DNA of 64,000 nt from an uncultured Parabacteroides sp. (GCA_900541965.1 UQLN01000019.1:9731-73730), one strand, 5' to 3'. Numbered from the stretch's first letter, positions 53,522 through 62,767 are shown. Made by a program: numbers and translations. The notes: a model not told the origin generated them from the sequence alone.

Positions 53522-55375
53522 TTATAAATCGATTCCATGTTCCCTCAATGCCCATGCCACTATACTTATATCGCAATCAATATAAGCCGTTTCCGTGTCT
53601 ACCGGTACTTCCTTATCATCAGGGATCGTTGGTTCCCCCGGTTGCTTAATCGAATTAAGAGTCAATTTATACCAGTTATTTCTCACAAGGCCATAGCGGC
53701 CTAATTGCTGTACTCCGTAACCATCGTTCCCTATTGACCAGGATGTATCATAGCCTCCCTCTTCATTCGTAAAATGACGGATGAAAGCCTCGTAATAGCA
53801 AATTCCCCGGTCATATTTCTGGATTTCCCCCACCTGGTTTTGAAATGTCGTTTTAAGAGCGGCATCCATTGTCACCGTTTCACTTCCAGTAGTATTCGAT
53901 TTATATGAAAGAGCGTCGAGATTATAATGGTTCGTTCCGGATTTTTCAAGTGCAATAGACCAACTACCATTGGTTGAACTCAAGGTTGCACTAATACCAT
54001 CTGCATTTGTAGTTACTTGAATGCTACTACTACCTTCAGCCGCATCTATACTATTGCCATCATCAAGATTTGCAGGAAAATCCAAAGCACCCTTATGACT
54101 TGTAATCCACAGCGCAATCTGCCTGAACAGGTGTTTTTGAGAATAATGGGCGGCTACCGAGGTAAAAGACCACCAGGTACCATCGTTATCAGATGTATTA
54201 TTCCCACCAATCTGGTTGCTGGAATTCGGATAATATTTAGCCTTAATAATGAGACGTGTCACATTTGCCTTATACATTATATCGTAATTGCAGGTATTCT
54301 CAAAACAATATTCGTTATATACCCCGGAAGAAGGGGTTGCCGTACCAACTGTGAAATTGTTCCATGTTGCAGTCTCCAAAACCGGATTGTTAAACGAAGA
54401 TACAGTGCCTTCTCTTTCCAGATAATTAGGATCTTTCGCCCAATATACATGTTTTCCAAACAATATGCCATTATTCCAGACAGAGGTAAAATTGGTAACC
54501 CATTCCTTGTCGACCTTACGGAATGGATAAGTATATTGATTCGTATTGCCTAAAAGCCATCCCAGAATTTCTATTTTATCCCCTTTATGTGAGCCGTCAG
54601 GCACTTCAAAAGAAGAATAGGCATCTCCTGATTTTTGTGTGTAATTAGTCTCATTAACGATAAGACTTACTTTCGCTACCACCCTTTCCACATTTATATA
54701 AGCCTTATTGGCCACTGCATTCTCTTTGCTTCCCGGTGCAATTTTGGTCAGGGTAACCGCCCGGTTACCGGATGCCTCCCAAACCGGTTCCGAAAGCATC
54801 AAGAAACCATTATCTCCGGTCAAATCGTTGATAGATACCAGTTGAATAGCGCTATTGATATTTTTAAAGGTATTACCCACTCTCAATAAGCTCGTCAATT
54901 CACCGGCAAGAGAAACAGAAGCCCCCTTCAAATTCAATATAGCAAGTACACGCGAAGAAGTTTTATCGATAGGTATGGCGTCTGTCGAAAAACTTTGGGT
55001 AATATCTTCTGTTGTAGTAGCCGTGCCGGACGGCAAAGTAACATTTAATGCGCCACCTCCGGGAAGAACTTGCAGGGCGGGAAGTGTTGTAAGAAACTCG
55101 CTCAATACAAAATCGTCTTCATTATCCTCCACCCCATCGGGTGCACGGAAGAAAAGGAGGGTTAAGTCTTTTACTGCATATTCCTTGGGGTCTCCATTTT
55201 CATGTGCAGGACCTGTATCAGCCCTCGTACCACTCACTGCAGGCAGTTTGATGGTCACAGAAGTATAGGCATCTCTTTTAGAAACAGGCTGTTGCCCTAT
55301 TTCTTCTTCATTTTTCGTACAACCGGAAAATAGTAATGCCAACAAAATAACCCAATAAAAACAATTCAGTTTCAT
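53522..55375 (-). CDS. mfa1: Mfa1-family major fimbrial subunit
   Basis: The 617-residue lipoprotein precursor has lipobox FSGC (Cys19). A likely processing site is SGTR-ADTG at Arg51-Ala52, close to the known Arg49-Ala50 site of P. gingivalis Mfa1. The N-terminal domain has VKDLTLLFFR and VLAILNLKGA. The C-terminal Mfa1 domain has ICYYEAFIRHFTNEEGGYDTSW, then GRYGLVRNNWYKLTLNSI and PGEPTIPDD, ending SIVAWALREHGIDL, which supplies the donor strands. It is the first gene of the five-gene operon. The polymer forms the surface pilus shaft. Transcription is likely controlled in the 780-base region upstream. Confidence 0.93.
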   Translation of the reverse strand: MKLNCFYWVILLALLFSGCTKNEEEIGQQPVSKRDAYTSVTIKLPAVSGTRADTGPAHENGDPKEYAVKDLTLLFFRAPDGVEDNEDDFVLSEFLTTLPALQVLPGGGALNVTLPSGTATTTEDITQSFSTDAIPIDKTSSRVLAILNLKGASVSLAGELTSLLRVGNTFKNINSAIQLVSINDLTGDNGFLMLSEPVWEASGNRAVTLTKIAPGSKENAVANKAYINVERVVAKVSLIVNETNYTQKSGDAYSSFEVPDGSHKGDKIEILGWLLGNTNQYTYPFRKVDKEWVTNFTSVWNNGILFGKHVYWAKDPNYLEREGTVSSFNNPVLETATWNNFTVGTATPSSGVYNEYCFENTCNYDIMYKANVTRLIIKAKYYPNSSNQIGGNNTSDNDGTWWSFTSVAAHYSQKHLFRQIALWITSHKGALDFPANLDDGNSIDAAEGSSSIQVTTNADGISATLSSTNGSWSIALEKSGTNHYNLDALSYKSNTTGSETVTMDAALKTTFQNQVGEIQKYDRGICYYEAFIRHFTNEEGGYDTSWSIGNDGYGVQQLGRYGLVRNNWYKLTLNSIKQPGEPTIPDDKEVPVDTETAYIDCDISIVAWALREHGIDL

Positions 55376-55470
55376 ATTCTATATCAGTTAAGTTAATATC
55401 CATGCATTCATGTCTGACATTAAGGCATCATCAATCCGTCATTTCCCTCATTTATTTATGTATAGCACAA

Positions 55471-55478
55471 CAATAGTA
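55471..55478 (-). promoter_or_regulatory. candidate -7 box of the fimbrial operon
   Basis: TACTATTG on the - strand has one mismatch to TAnnTTTG and would give a leader of about 90 bases. No better box is seen within 300 bases upstream of mfa1. Confidence 0.3.
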
Positions 55479-55526
55479 GATTTATGAATAGCTTATACAT
55501 ATTATTCGAACATTTTGTAACCCCTC

Positions 55527-55567
55527 AAAAATGACTAAAAAAACGGTCGTTTATTTTAGTCATTTTT
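55527..55567. other. perfect 14-bp inverted repeat upstream of the fimbrial operon
   Basis: AAAAATGACTAAAA (55527-55540) and TTTTAGTCATTTTT (55554-55567) are exact inverse copies around 13 bases (AAACGGTCGTTTA), itself partly symmetric. It is 152 bases upstream of mfa1 and just beyond the candidate promoter. It could be a dimer operator or a terminator-like structure facing either way. It is too short to be an invertible promoter segment. Confidence 0.7.
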
Positions 55568-55905
55568 TATTCATACAGTTGTATCTTCACCGCGTTGTTT
55601 TTTTCATATAAGTATAAGCATATAAATATTTTACAATTTTCCGTTTGTTTGTATGAATTTTAATTCATAGTTTTGTAACGACAAGAATAAAAGACCGTTT
55701 TACTAGCCATTTATAAATATAAAAACAGTTAATTTACAAGATATTACAAAAACCACTCCAAACAACAATCAATAATAATAATTGACAATTTTCATTAATA
55801 TAAACATAAAAAGGGGATATCTTTTTTATATTTACAACCTCTTTCGAAGAAAAAACACCTGAATATTCCCAATGAGATGCCACATATGTATTATTTCAAC
55901 AACTA

Positions 55906-56068
55906 TCAAAAGAAAAATATATAGCTATCAAAATAATAAACAACATCAGTCAAAAGAAAAATAAACAAACATCAAAAGAATATTTCATCGGTTAGAATTT
56001 CACAAAAGAAGGCGTCGATTCAAAAAAAAGAAGGCGTTGATTTCTGGAAAAGAAGCGGTAAAACTATT
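55906..56068. repeat. array of seven units with 22-bp period beginning CAAAAGAA
   Basis: Units begin at 55907, 55929, 55951, 55973, 56003, 56025 and 56047. The spacing is 22 bases every time except one of 30 (22 plus 8). The left 6-8 bases are nearly constant (CAAAAGAA) while the right 14 vary; two neighbours share AAGAAGGCGTYGATT. It lies in the 780-base gap between mfa1 and metH. The rest of the gap (55568-55905) is AT-rich with no ORF seen. Confidence 0.75.
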
Positions 56069-56081
56069 TATATAAAAATAA

Positions 56082-56124
56082 AAATCCCCTGATGCCTTTA
56101 TGAATGAAGTGCATCAGGGGATTT
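56082..56124 (-). terminator. terminator of metH
   Basis: AAATCCCCTGATGC (56082-56095) pairs perfectly with GCATCAGGGGATTT (56111-56124) around 15 bases; on the - strand TTTATTTTTAT follows. It begins 31 bases after the metH stop. Confidence 0.9.
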
Positions 56125-56155
56125 AATCTTCCGTCAGATCCGTTCTAAAACGCAA

Positions 56156-59100
56156 TCAGGAGATATTTTTATTCAATAACTTCTTTATCTCCGCTTCCGA
56201 CAGATTCCGACGAGTGGCATACTCTTTCATCTGTTCCTCATCGATTGAACCGACCATAAAATACTGCGAATCGGGATGAGCGATATAGATACCACTGACT
56301 GTTGCTGTAGGATACATAGCACCGTTCTCTGTCAATTTCACGCCTATTTGAGACATATCCAACAAACTGTCCAATGTATAATTCAACAGTTGGTCCGGTA
56401 ATGAAGGATAACCGATAGCCGGACGAATCCCCTGATATTTCACTTTATATAAGTCTGGAATCGATAAAGACTCATCGGGAGCATATCCCCAATATTCTTT
56501 ACGAACCTTCTCATGCAAATATTCGGCAACCGCCTCAGCCAAACGGTCTGTTAATGTTTGAAGCAACATCGAATTGTAGGTATCCCCTTCCGCTTCAAAC
56601 TTATCTTTCAGATATTCCGCTCCGGCACCAGCCGTAACGACAAAGGCTCCGACATAATCAGTACGTCCTTCCGAGACCGGAATCACATAGTCGGCAAGCG
56701 ATTTATAAACATCTTCACCTTTCTTTGCCTGCTGCCGCAATACAGGGATTGTTACATTTCCCATGCGGATCGTATCGTCCTCGCTGTTTGCCGGGAAAAA
56801 GCCATAAACAGCTTTACAATATTCGGCTTTCATCCCGACTAAACGATCCAGCAATTTGACTGCATCCTTATATAACTGCATCGCTTCGGCAGCTTTGGCC
56901 CGGTCTTCTTCCGGGAAATCAGCCAACCAGGATGCACGGCAGGCATCACAGCCATGTATTTTCGTTATTTCCGAGAATTTCCCCGACAGTTTCCATGCAC
57001 TGAAAAAGAAAGTCCAATGTATATAAGGAATTATTTCTTCCAGAGGAATATACGGTATAACCTGTACTCCTGACCGAGCCGGAACTACCGGAGTATATGC
57101 CGCCCAATCAATCACCTGATGCTTGGAACGGGCTTCAGCCAGAGGCACCAGTACTTCTTTTCTCTTATTCATGGAAGCACGTAAGGCTTCATATTCCTTA
57201 TTCAACTCCTCCACATACGAATCGTGAGTTTCCGGATTCAATAATTTAGCAGCAATCAACGGATTCTGCGAAGCGTCCAGCACATGAATAACCGGATAAT
57301 CATAATGAGGTGCTATTTTCAAAGCAGTATGCAGCTTGGAAGTCGTGGCCCCTCCCACCATGATAGGAATAGAGAGTCCTGCCTTCTGCATTTCTTCCGT
57401 CACATGTACCATTTCATCCAGGGAAGGCGTTATCAGCCCGGAGAGACAAACCAAATCAGGCTTTTCTTCAATAGCCGTCTTTACAATCACATCGGCCGGC
57501 ACCATCACACCTAAATCGATCACCTCATAGTTATTACAGGCAAGTACGATGGATACGATGTTTTTACCTATATCATGCACATCCCCTTTCACGGTGGCAA
57601 AGACCACTTTTCCCGCCTTCACCGAATCGGAAGCGGTTTTCTCGGCTTCAATGGCAGGCTGAAGGATAGCCACGGCTTTCTTCATTGTACGCGCCGTCTT
57701 CACAACCTGGGGCAGGAACATTTTACCGGCGCCAAACAATTCGCCTACCTTGTTCATTCCTCCCATCAAAGGACCGTCTATGATATGAACGGCACGGGGA
57801 TATTCTTTCAGGCCCTCCTGCAAATCTTCTTCCAGATAGTCGCCAATGCCTTTCACCAGCGCATATTCCAGACGCTCTTTCAAAGTATAGCTACGCCACT
57901 CTTCCTGTTTGGCATTTCCTCCATCCTGCTTATCAATATGCAGGTTCTGGGCATACGTTATCAGCTCTTCGGCAGCTTCCGGACGGCGTGCCAGGATAAC
58001 ATCTTCCAGCAACGTGCGGAAACCGGGTTCTATGTCTTCATACAATACGGCGGAAGACGGGTTGACAATACCCATATCCAGCCCTTTTGCTATGGCATGG
58101 TACAGGAATACCGAGTGCATCGCTTCACGCACATAATTATTCCCACGGAAGGAGAAAGACAGGTTACTGATTCCCCCGCTCACCTTGGCACCCGGAAGAT
58201 TTTTCTTAATCCATTCAACGGCACGGATAAAATCGAGCCCATACCCGTTGTGTTCTTCCATGCCTGTAGCGATGGCAAGCACATTCGGGTCGAAAATTAT
58301 ATCGTTCGGATTGAAATGTATCTTTTCGGTCAATAGGCGGTAAGCCCGTTCGCAAACTTCTTTCTTCCGTTCAAACGTATCCGCCTGTCCCTTCTCGTCG
58401 AAAGCCATCACAACTGTGGCAGCACCCAACTGACGAACACGGGCGGCATGTTGCAGGAATGCTTCTTCCCCTTCTTTCAGGGAAATGGAGTTTACGATGC
58501 TTTTACCCTGTACGCACATCAAGCCCTGCTCTATCACTTCCCACTTGGAAGAGTCGATCATAACAGGCACCCGGGAAATATCCGGCTCGGATGCAACCAG
58601 GTTCAGGAAGGTGGTCATTTCCTTTACGGCATCCAGCAAACCGTCGTCCATATTAATATCGATAACCTGCGCTCCGTCTTCCACCTGTTTGCGGGCGATT
58701 GTCAGGGCTTCTTCATAATTGCCTTCCTTTATCAGACGAAGGAATTTACGCGAGCCTGCCACATTACAACGTTCCCCGATATTGACAAAGTTGTTTTCGG
58801 GTTTTACCTCCAGCAATTCCAACCCGGACAGCCATAAACAATCCGGCTTCTCTATCGGAACATGCGGCTTTGCCCCTTTTACCAATTCAGGATATTTGGC
58901 AATATGGGCGGGAGTCGTACCGCAACATCCTCCCAATATATTCACCAGCCCTTCTTCTATAAAGGGTTTGACATGCCCCGCCATCTTTTCCGGTGTTTCG
59001 TCGTAAGCACCTAAACTGTTAGGTAATCCGGCATTCGGATACGCACTGATAAAATAAGGTGCATGTTTCGCCAGTTCCGCCAGATAAGGTTTCATGTCGG

Positions 59101-59848
59101 CGGCACCGAACGAACAGTTCAATCCGATACTAACAATCGGAGTATGTTGTACAGAGGCCAGGAATGCAAGCAATGTCTGTCCGGATAATGTCCTTCCACC
59201 CTGTGCGGAAAGGGTCAGCGACAACATGACAGGCAAGTCTTTCCCCTTTTCCTTCAATACGGTATCGGCAGCCTCGAGCCCTGCTTTCACATTCAGGGTA
59301 TCGAAAGTCGTTTCGAAAAGGATAATATCGACACCTCCGTCCACCAGTGCTTCCACCTGTTCTTTATAGGAACGGTAAATGTCCATGTAGGTAACGGCAC
59401 GATAAGCCGGGTCGCTTACATCCGGGCTCATGGATGCGGTTTTGTTGGTCGGGCCGATTGAACCGGCAACCAACGCTATCCGGCCGGGATGTTCAGCCAT
59501 AAAGGTATCCGCCACCTCACGCCCCAGACGGGCGGCTGCAAGATTCATATCCCGTACGTACTCCTGCATGCCGTAATCTTCCATCGAAATGGCATTGGCA
59601 TTAAACGTATTGGTTGCAAAAATATCGGCACCTGCATCCAGGTACTGGCGATGAATCGATTTGATTACATCCGGGCGGGTCATACAAAGCAAGTCGTTGC
59701 ATCCTTTCAACTCGCCGGGAAAATCGGCAAACTGCTCGCCCCGGTAGTCTTTTTCCGTCAACTTAAATCCCTGGACCATGGTACCCATACCACCATCCAG
59801 TATTAATATTCTCTCTTTCAAGAGACTGATAAACTTTTCCCTATTCAT
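56156..59848 (-). CDS. metH: cobalamin-dependent methionine synthase
   Basis: At 1230 residues this is the full four-domain enzyme that moves a methyl group from methyltetrahydrofolate to homocysteine. The homocysteine domain (to about 325) has the zinc cysteines in GLNCSFGAADM and GGCCGTTPAHI. The folate domain follows (NIGERCNVAGSRKF, PVMIDSSKWEVIEQGL, GGISNLSFSFRGN). The cobalamin domain has GDVHDIGKNI with His758 as the cobalt ligand. The C-terminal activation domain (HWTFFFSAWKLSGKF, EYWGYAPDE, GIRPAIGYPSLPD) reactivates the cofactor with AdoMet. It overlaps the gate-domain gene by 8 bases and is the last gene of the operon. No cobalamin riboswitch was seen upstream within the operon. 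Confidence 0.97.
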   Translation of the reverse strand: MNREKFISLLKERILILDGGMGTMVQGFKLTEKDYRGEQFADFPGELKGCNDLLCMTRPDVIKSIHRQYLDAGADIFATNTFNANAISMEDYGMQEYVRDMNLAAARLGREVADTFMAEHPGRIALVAGSIGPTNKTASMSPDVSDPAYRAVTYMDIYRSYKEQVEALVDGGVDIILFETTFDTLNVKAGLEAADTVLKEKGKDLPVMLSLTLSAQGGRTLSGQTLLAFLASVQHTPIVSIGLNCSFGAADMKPYLAELAKHAPYFISAYPNAGLPNSLGAYDETPEKMAGHVKPFIEEGLVNILGGCCGTTPAHIAKYPELVKGAKPHVPIEKPDCLWLSGLELLEVKPENNFVNIGERCNVAGSRKFLRLIKEGNYEEALTIARKQVEDGAQVIDINMDDGLLDAVKEMTTFLNLVASEPDISRVPVMIDSSKWEVIEQGLMCVQGKSIVNSISLKEGEEAFLQHAARVRQLGAATVVMAFDEKGQADTFERKKEVCERAYRLLTEKIHFNPNDIIFDPNVLAIATGMEEHNGYGLDFIRAVEWIKKNLPGAKVSGGISNLSFSFRGNNYVREAMHSVFLYHAIAKGLDMGIVNPSSAVLYEDIEPGFRTLLEDVILARRPEAAEELITYAQNLHIDKQDGGNAKQEEWRSYTLKERLEYALVKGIGDYLEEDLQEGLKEYPRAVHIIDGPLMGGMNKVGELFGAGKMFLPQVVKTARTMKKAVAILQPAIEAEKTASDSVKAGKVVFATVKGDVHDIGKNIVSIVLACNNYEVIDLGVMVPADVIVKTAIEEKPDLVCLSGLITPSLDEMVHVTEEMQKAGLSIPIMVGGATTSKLHTALKIAPHYDYPVIHVLDASQNPLIAAKLLNPETHDSYVEELNKEYEALRASMNKRKEVLVPLAEARSKHQVIDWAAYTPVVPARSGVQVIPYIPLEEIIPYIHWTFFFSAWKLSGKFSEITKIHGCDACRASWLADFPEEDRAKAAEAMQLYKDAVKLLDRLVGMKAEYCKAVYGFFPANSEDDTIRMGNVTIPVLRQQAKKGEDVYKSLADYVIPVSEGRTDYVGAFVVTAGAGAEYLKDKFEAEGDTYNSMLLQTLTDRLAEAVAEYLHEKVRKEYWGYAPDESLSIPDLYKVKYQGIRPAIGYPSLPDQLLNYTLDSLLDMSQIGVKLTENGAMYPTATVSGIYIAHPDSQYFMVGSIDEEQMKEYATRRNLSEAEIKKLLNKNIS

Positions 59849-60800
59849 AAAGACGTCTTAGTTTTCGTGTATATATATAACCCAATCCCCGCCTGAGCCA
59901 GACAATCAAAATGGCAAAAAATAGCCGGGGTACCACAATCCACAGCAGAGGAACTCCGATTGCCACAAAAATAATCGAATCCTCCAGCAACGAATGGCAC
60001 ATGGCAAGGTGAAAATTCAATAAATTGCCTCCACGCTTGGAGAGTTTTTTCTGGTTCATCTCCTCCACCATGATAGCACTTCCGTACGCCAACCCCACAA
60101 CATTGCCGACTAACCAGAGGAATGCGGCTTCATGGGGCAGTCCGAATACTTTCATCAACGGTGAAAAGACAGAGGATAAGCCTTTCATTAACTTAAACTC
60201 ATCCAGAATATAATGGAGCACCATCAAAAATGTTACAATCACCAGGATAGTAATAATGACCTTTGTCGAAGTGGTCAGCCAAAGGACAAATACTTCCAGC
60301 AGATTCTCGCAAACGGCGGCACTCTGGGTGATTTCAATTGTCCCCCAACCGGTATGGGGCATCACTTTATTGAGGGTAAAAGCGATTACAAAACTCATTG
60401 TCAAGCGCAAAAAGCTCATTACCCAAAAAGACGAACCGGTTTTCGCCTGTACGGACGATTCTACCGGCAGATTATGAGAAGTAAGACACATCAAAGCCAG
60501 GATTGTAACCTCGCGAATGCCGAGCGACATGGAAGTTATCAATGCTATCGGAGCATAAAGGGGACTGAAAATACTTGTCAGGAACACAATGGACGTTTCG
60601 CCCGGCAAGCCCAGTAAAGAGAATACGGGTTCGAGATAGCCGGACAATATATCCAACAGACCGGAGTATTGCAGAATCCTGACCAGCAAAGATATCGGAA
60701 GGATAATCTTCAAAAGCCAGACACAAGTTTTTCCGGCCTTGGGTAAAGCCATTTTTATACATTTCCATATCCGGGAAATTATGTGTTGACCTGTCCCCAT
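59841..60800 (-). CDS. gate-domain (nucleoside-recognition, SpmA/B-like) membrane protein
   Basis: The 319-residue protein has about eight membrane helices in two halves, each with gate-like text: LKIILPISLLVRILQYSGLLDIL at about 31-53 and SSVFSPLMKVFGLPHEAAFLWLVG later. FLTSIFSPLYAPIALITSMSLGIREVTILALMCLTSHNLPVE is followed in the second half by FHLAMCHSLLEDSIIFVAIGVP. Such proteins resemble SpmA/SpmB and the gate domain of nucleoside transporters; the transported substrate is unknown. It lies 38 bases after smpB and overlaps metH by 8 bases. Confidence 0.88.
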   Translation of the reverse strand: MGTGQHIISRIWKCIKMALPKAGKTCVWLLKIILPISLLVRILQYSGLLDILSGYLEPVFSLLGLPGETSIVFLTSIFSPLYAPIALITSMSLGIREVTILALMCLTSHNLPVESSVQAKTGSSFWVMSFLRLTMSFVIAFTLNKVMPHTGWGTIEITQSAAVCENLLEVFVLWLTTSTKVIITILVIVTFLMVLHYILDEFKLMKGLSSVFSPLMKVFGLPHEAAFLWLVGNVVGLAYGSAIMVEEMNQKKLSKRGGNLLNFHLAMCHSLLEDSIIFVAIGVPLLWIVVPRLFFAILIVWLRRGLGYIYTRKLRRLYE

Positions 60801-60838
60801 TTGCAGACTATGTAAAAATAGATGGATATTTCTGGTAA

Positions 60839-61300
60839 TTACCGCTTGAAAGCTCTGTCCATCTCACGGCGGTCGTCGCGCTCTTTGATGGAATCGCGTT
60901 TATCATATTCCTTTTTACCCTTGGCTATGGCTACGACAATCTTTGCCAATCCCTTGTCGTTGATAAAAAGGCGGGTCGGCACAATCGTAAAACCGCTGTT
61001 ACGGGCGGCACTTTCAATCTTCTTTAATTCTTTTTTGGTAAGCAGGAGTTTACGGTCCCTTCGCGCCACATGATTATTGTATGTTCCGTAAAAGTATTCA
61101 GCCACATACATATTCTTCACCCACAACTCACCTTTCTCCACAATACAGAATGTATCTACCAGGCTGGCCTTTCCCAACCGGATGGACTTGATTTCCGTAC
61201 CGGTCAGTACGATTCCTGCGGTAAATGTATCGAGCAACTCGTAGTCGAACGTCGCCCGCTTATTCTTGATTTGTATGTTGTTGCTAATCTTTTCTTTCAT
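60839..61300 (-). CDS. smpB: SsrA (tmRNA)-binding protein
   Basis: From the ATG at 61300 the protein has 153 residues; the TTG 15 bases upstream is a poorer start. SmpB carries tmRNA to stalled ribosomes. Conserved text: NIQIKNKRATFDYELLDTFTAGIVLTGTEIKSIR, then SLVDTFCIV, NMYVAEYFYGTYNNHVARRDRKLLL, LFINDKGLAKIVVAIAKGKKEYDKR. The basic tail (DRAFKR) is the usual C terminus that enters the decoding site. It is the third gene of the operon that ends with metH. The tmRNA gene itself was not seen in the window. Confidence 0.97.
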   Translation of the reverse strand: MKEKISNNIQIKNKRATFDYELLDTFTAGIVLTGTEIKSIRLGKASLVDTFCIVEKGELWVKNMYVAEYFYGTYNNHVARRDRKLLLTKKELKKIESAARNSGFTIVPTRLFINDKGLAKIVVAIAKGKKEYDKRDSIKERDDRREMDRAFKR

Positions 61301-61319
61301 TTCATTTAAAGACAATCTG

Positions 61320-61886
61320 TCAGATATTTAGTCCGGGCATCAATAATGCAAGCAGGATACTTATCACCGAAGGAGTCAGCAGAATAATAACCGTTGCCAC
61401 ACCGGTGAACTTCAAACGGGCATTTTCTTCTATCTGCATATAAGGTCCGGCACCTTCCCAAACAATATAGAACGTATATAGAACAAATATGCGGAGAAAA
61501 AAGAACTCGGGAAGCAACATTAATACGACACTCAGAGCAAACATCAGGGAAGAGGAATACCCCACAAAACGCTGCATTAATTTCATATCTTTTTCCCGCT
61601 TGAAAAAGCCCTGCCAGACTTCATTCAGGAAATAGGCGCCCAAATAAAAACCTCCGAACGAAGACACCAATGTTTTAATAGATGATTTCAACGCCAGTTC
61701 CACATCAAATTCTTTCCTTGTGAACAATACGCCAAGAAAAGCAGCTACAGTAACCAGTCCAATCAGCGGATATACAAACCGGGACAAAAACTCATCGTCG
61801 CTTTCCTCCTTCTTTGTCAGCATCATCCACGCCTTGCCCGGCTGGGAAATGATTGCGATTACCCACTTAAATATCTCTTTATACAT
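61320..61886 (-). CDS. Yip1-family membrane protein
   Basis: This 188-residue protein has four or five membrane helices, with the family start FKWVIAIISQPGKAWMMLTKKEE and helices around FVYPLIGLVTVAAFLGVLF, YSSSLMFALSVVLMLLP and VATVIILLTPSVISILLALL. Yip1-family proteins in bacteria are uncharacterised inner-membrane proteins. It lies 19 bases before smpB and 30 bases after the lipoprotein gene, so all appear to be one operon. Confidence 0.85.
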   Translation of the reverse strand: MYKEIFKWVIAIISQPGKAWMMLTKKEESDDEFLSRFVYPLIGLVTVAAFLGVLFTRKEFDVELALKSSIKTLVSSFGGFYLGAYFLNEVWQGFFKREKDMKLMQRFVGYSSSLMFALSVVLMLLPEFFFLRIFVLYTFYIVWEGAGPYMQIEENARLKFTGVATVIILLTPSVISILLALLMPGLNI

Positions 61887-61916
61887 CTTTGTATTCCGTT
61901 TTTGTCAACTAAGCAA

Positions 61917-62654
61917 TTAATTCTGTGTTACGGTCAATACATCTGTCGATTTCCAGACGCATTTCGTCGTATCGGCATTAAAGCCGGATACATACCTGAT
62001 TCTAAAATTTACCACCTTCTGTTCGTCCTCTTCCACCGTATTGGCTCCGTTTATAAAATTCTGGATATCGATAGCGCAAGGTATAATCATCGAACGGGCG
62101 GTAGTCGTATCCGTAGTCAGACGAATCGTGCTCAAATATAAATCGTACACCTTGCTTCCGTCCAATTGCTGCTGCGGATTGTACGACAACGCAAAACTAT
62201 CTTTCTGGTTAGTCCGGTGGTTCATTTCCGCAAATAAAAACAATCTTCCGCGGATATAGGCATACCGGTTCTGAAGAAGCGTAAGTGTAAGTTCGTCTTT
62301 TGCAGGTTTTACCGTATCCCTCAAGACATCAAACAAGTTCCACTTGCTTACACGGGTAAGTGTATTTGCATAGATATTTGCCGTCTTATAAGTCAGCGAA
62401 CCTTCCGTATTCAATGGCAGGCTGGGGTCGAATGAATAATCAAATAAGATACATTCGTCCTGATCCACCGCCGCATTCTGGAATTCCGTCGAAGAAAGGA
62501 CATCCCCGCCTTTCACATAAATAGCTTTTAAAGGGGTCAAAGTAACCACCCCGGCTTGGTTTGCAAGCGTCAGATTGCTTGCAGGGTCTCCCAGGCAAGA
62601 CGACAGCATAAATAAACAAACAGCAAGTACTCCGTATAACGATTTCTTTTTCAT
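61917..62654 (-). CDS. lipoprotein of unknown function, first gene of the smpB-metH operon
   Basis: The ATG at 62654 gives KKKSLYGVLAVCLFML with lipobox LSSC; the earlier in-frame start at 62708 falls on the promoter box and adds a poor leader. The mature protein of about 225 residues is mostly beta (ATTRSM, VVNFRIRYVSGFNADTTKC). No family is firmly recognised, though similar Bacteroidales lipoproteins with NFRIRY near the end are common. Likely at the outer or inner membrane. Function unknown. Confidence 0.8.
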   Translation of the reverse strand: MKKKSLYGVLAVCLFMLSSCLGDPASNLTLANQAGVVTLTPLKAIYVKGGDVLSSTEFQNAAVDQDECILFDYSFDPSLPLNTEGSLTYKTANIYANTLTRVSKWNLFDVLRDTVKPAKDELTLTLLQNRYAYIRGRLFLFAEMNHRTNQKDSFALSYNPQQQLDGSKVYDLYLSTIRLTTDTTTARSMIIPCAIDIQNFINGANTVEEDEQKVVNFRIRYVSGFNADTTKCVWKSTDVLTVTQN

Positions 62655-62707
62655 CTCGATTGCATTTTGATAGCCATAGATTTCCTTCCACAAAACAGGA
62701 AAACGCA

Positions 62708-62737
62708 CAAAGGTAGTAAAAAAAAGATATACCTTTG
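62708..62737. promoter_or_regulatory. divergent -7 boxes facing the lipoprotein operon and the esterase gene
   Basis: CAAAGGTA (62708-62715, read as TACCTTTG on the - strand) and TACCTTTG (62730-62737) are mirror copies 14 bases apart. Each is a perfect -7 box: one drives the smpB-metH operon, the other the esterase at 62768. Confidence 0.65.
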
Positions 62738-62767
62738 CGAAGGTTCCATTATTAAAAGATATATTCT

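Noticed and set aside
54017..54553. A + strand open frame of 178 codons
   Set aside because: It lies wholly inside the major pilin gene on the opposite strand, has no family likeness, and the pilin is certain.
55376..55900. An invertible promoter switch for the fimbrial operon
   Set aside because: The only strong inverted repeat (55527-55567) encloses 13 bases, too few for an invertible segment, and no invertase gene is nearby.
55906..56068. A CRISPR array with 8-base repeats
   Set aside because: Constant parts are too short and A-rich, the variable parts are 14 bases, and there are no cas genes.
57575..58336. A + strand open frame of 253 codons within metH
   Set aside because: Antisense of a fully recognised methionine synthase; no start context or family match.
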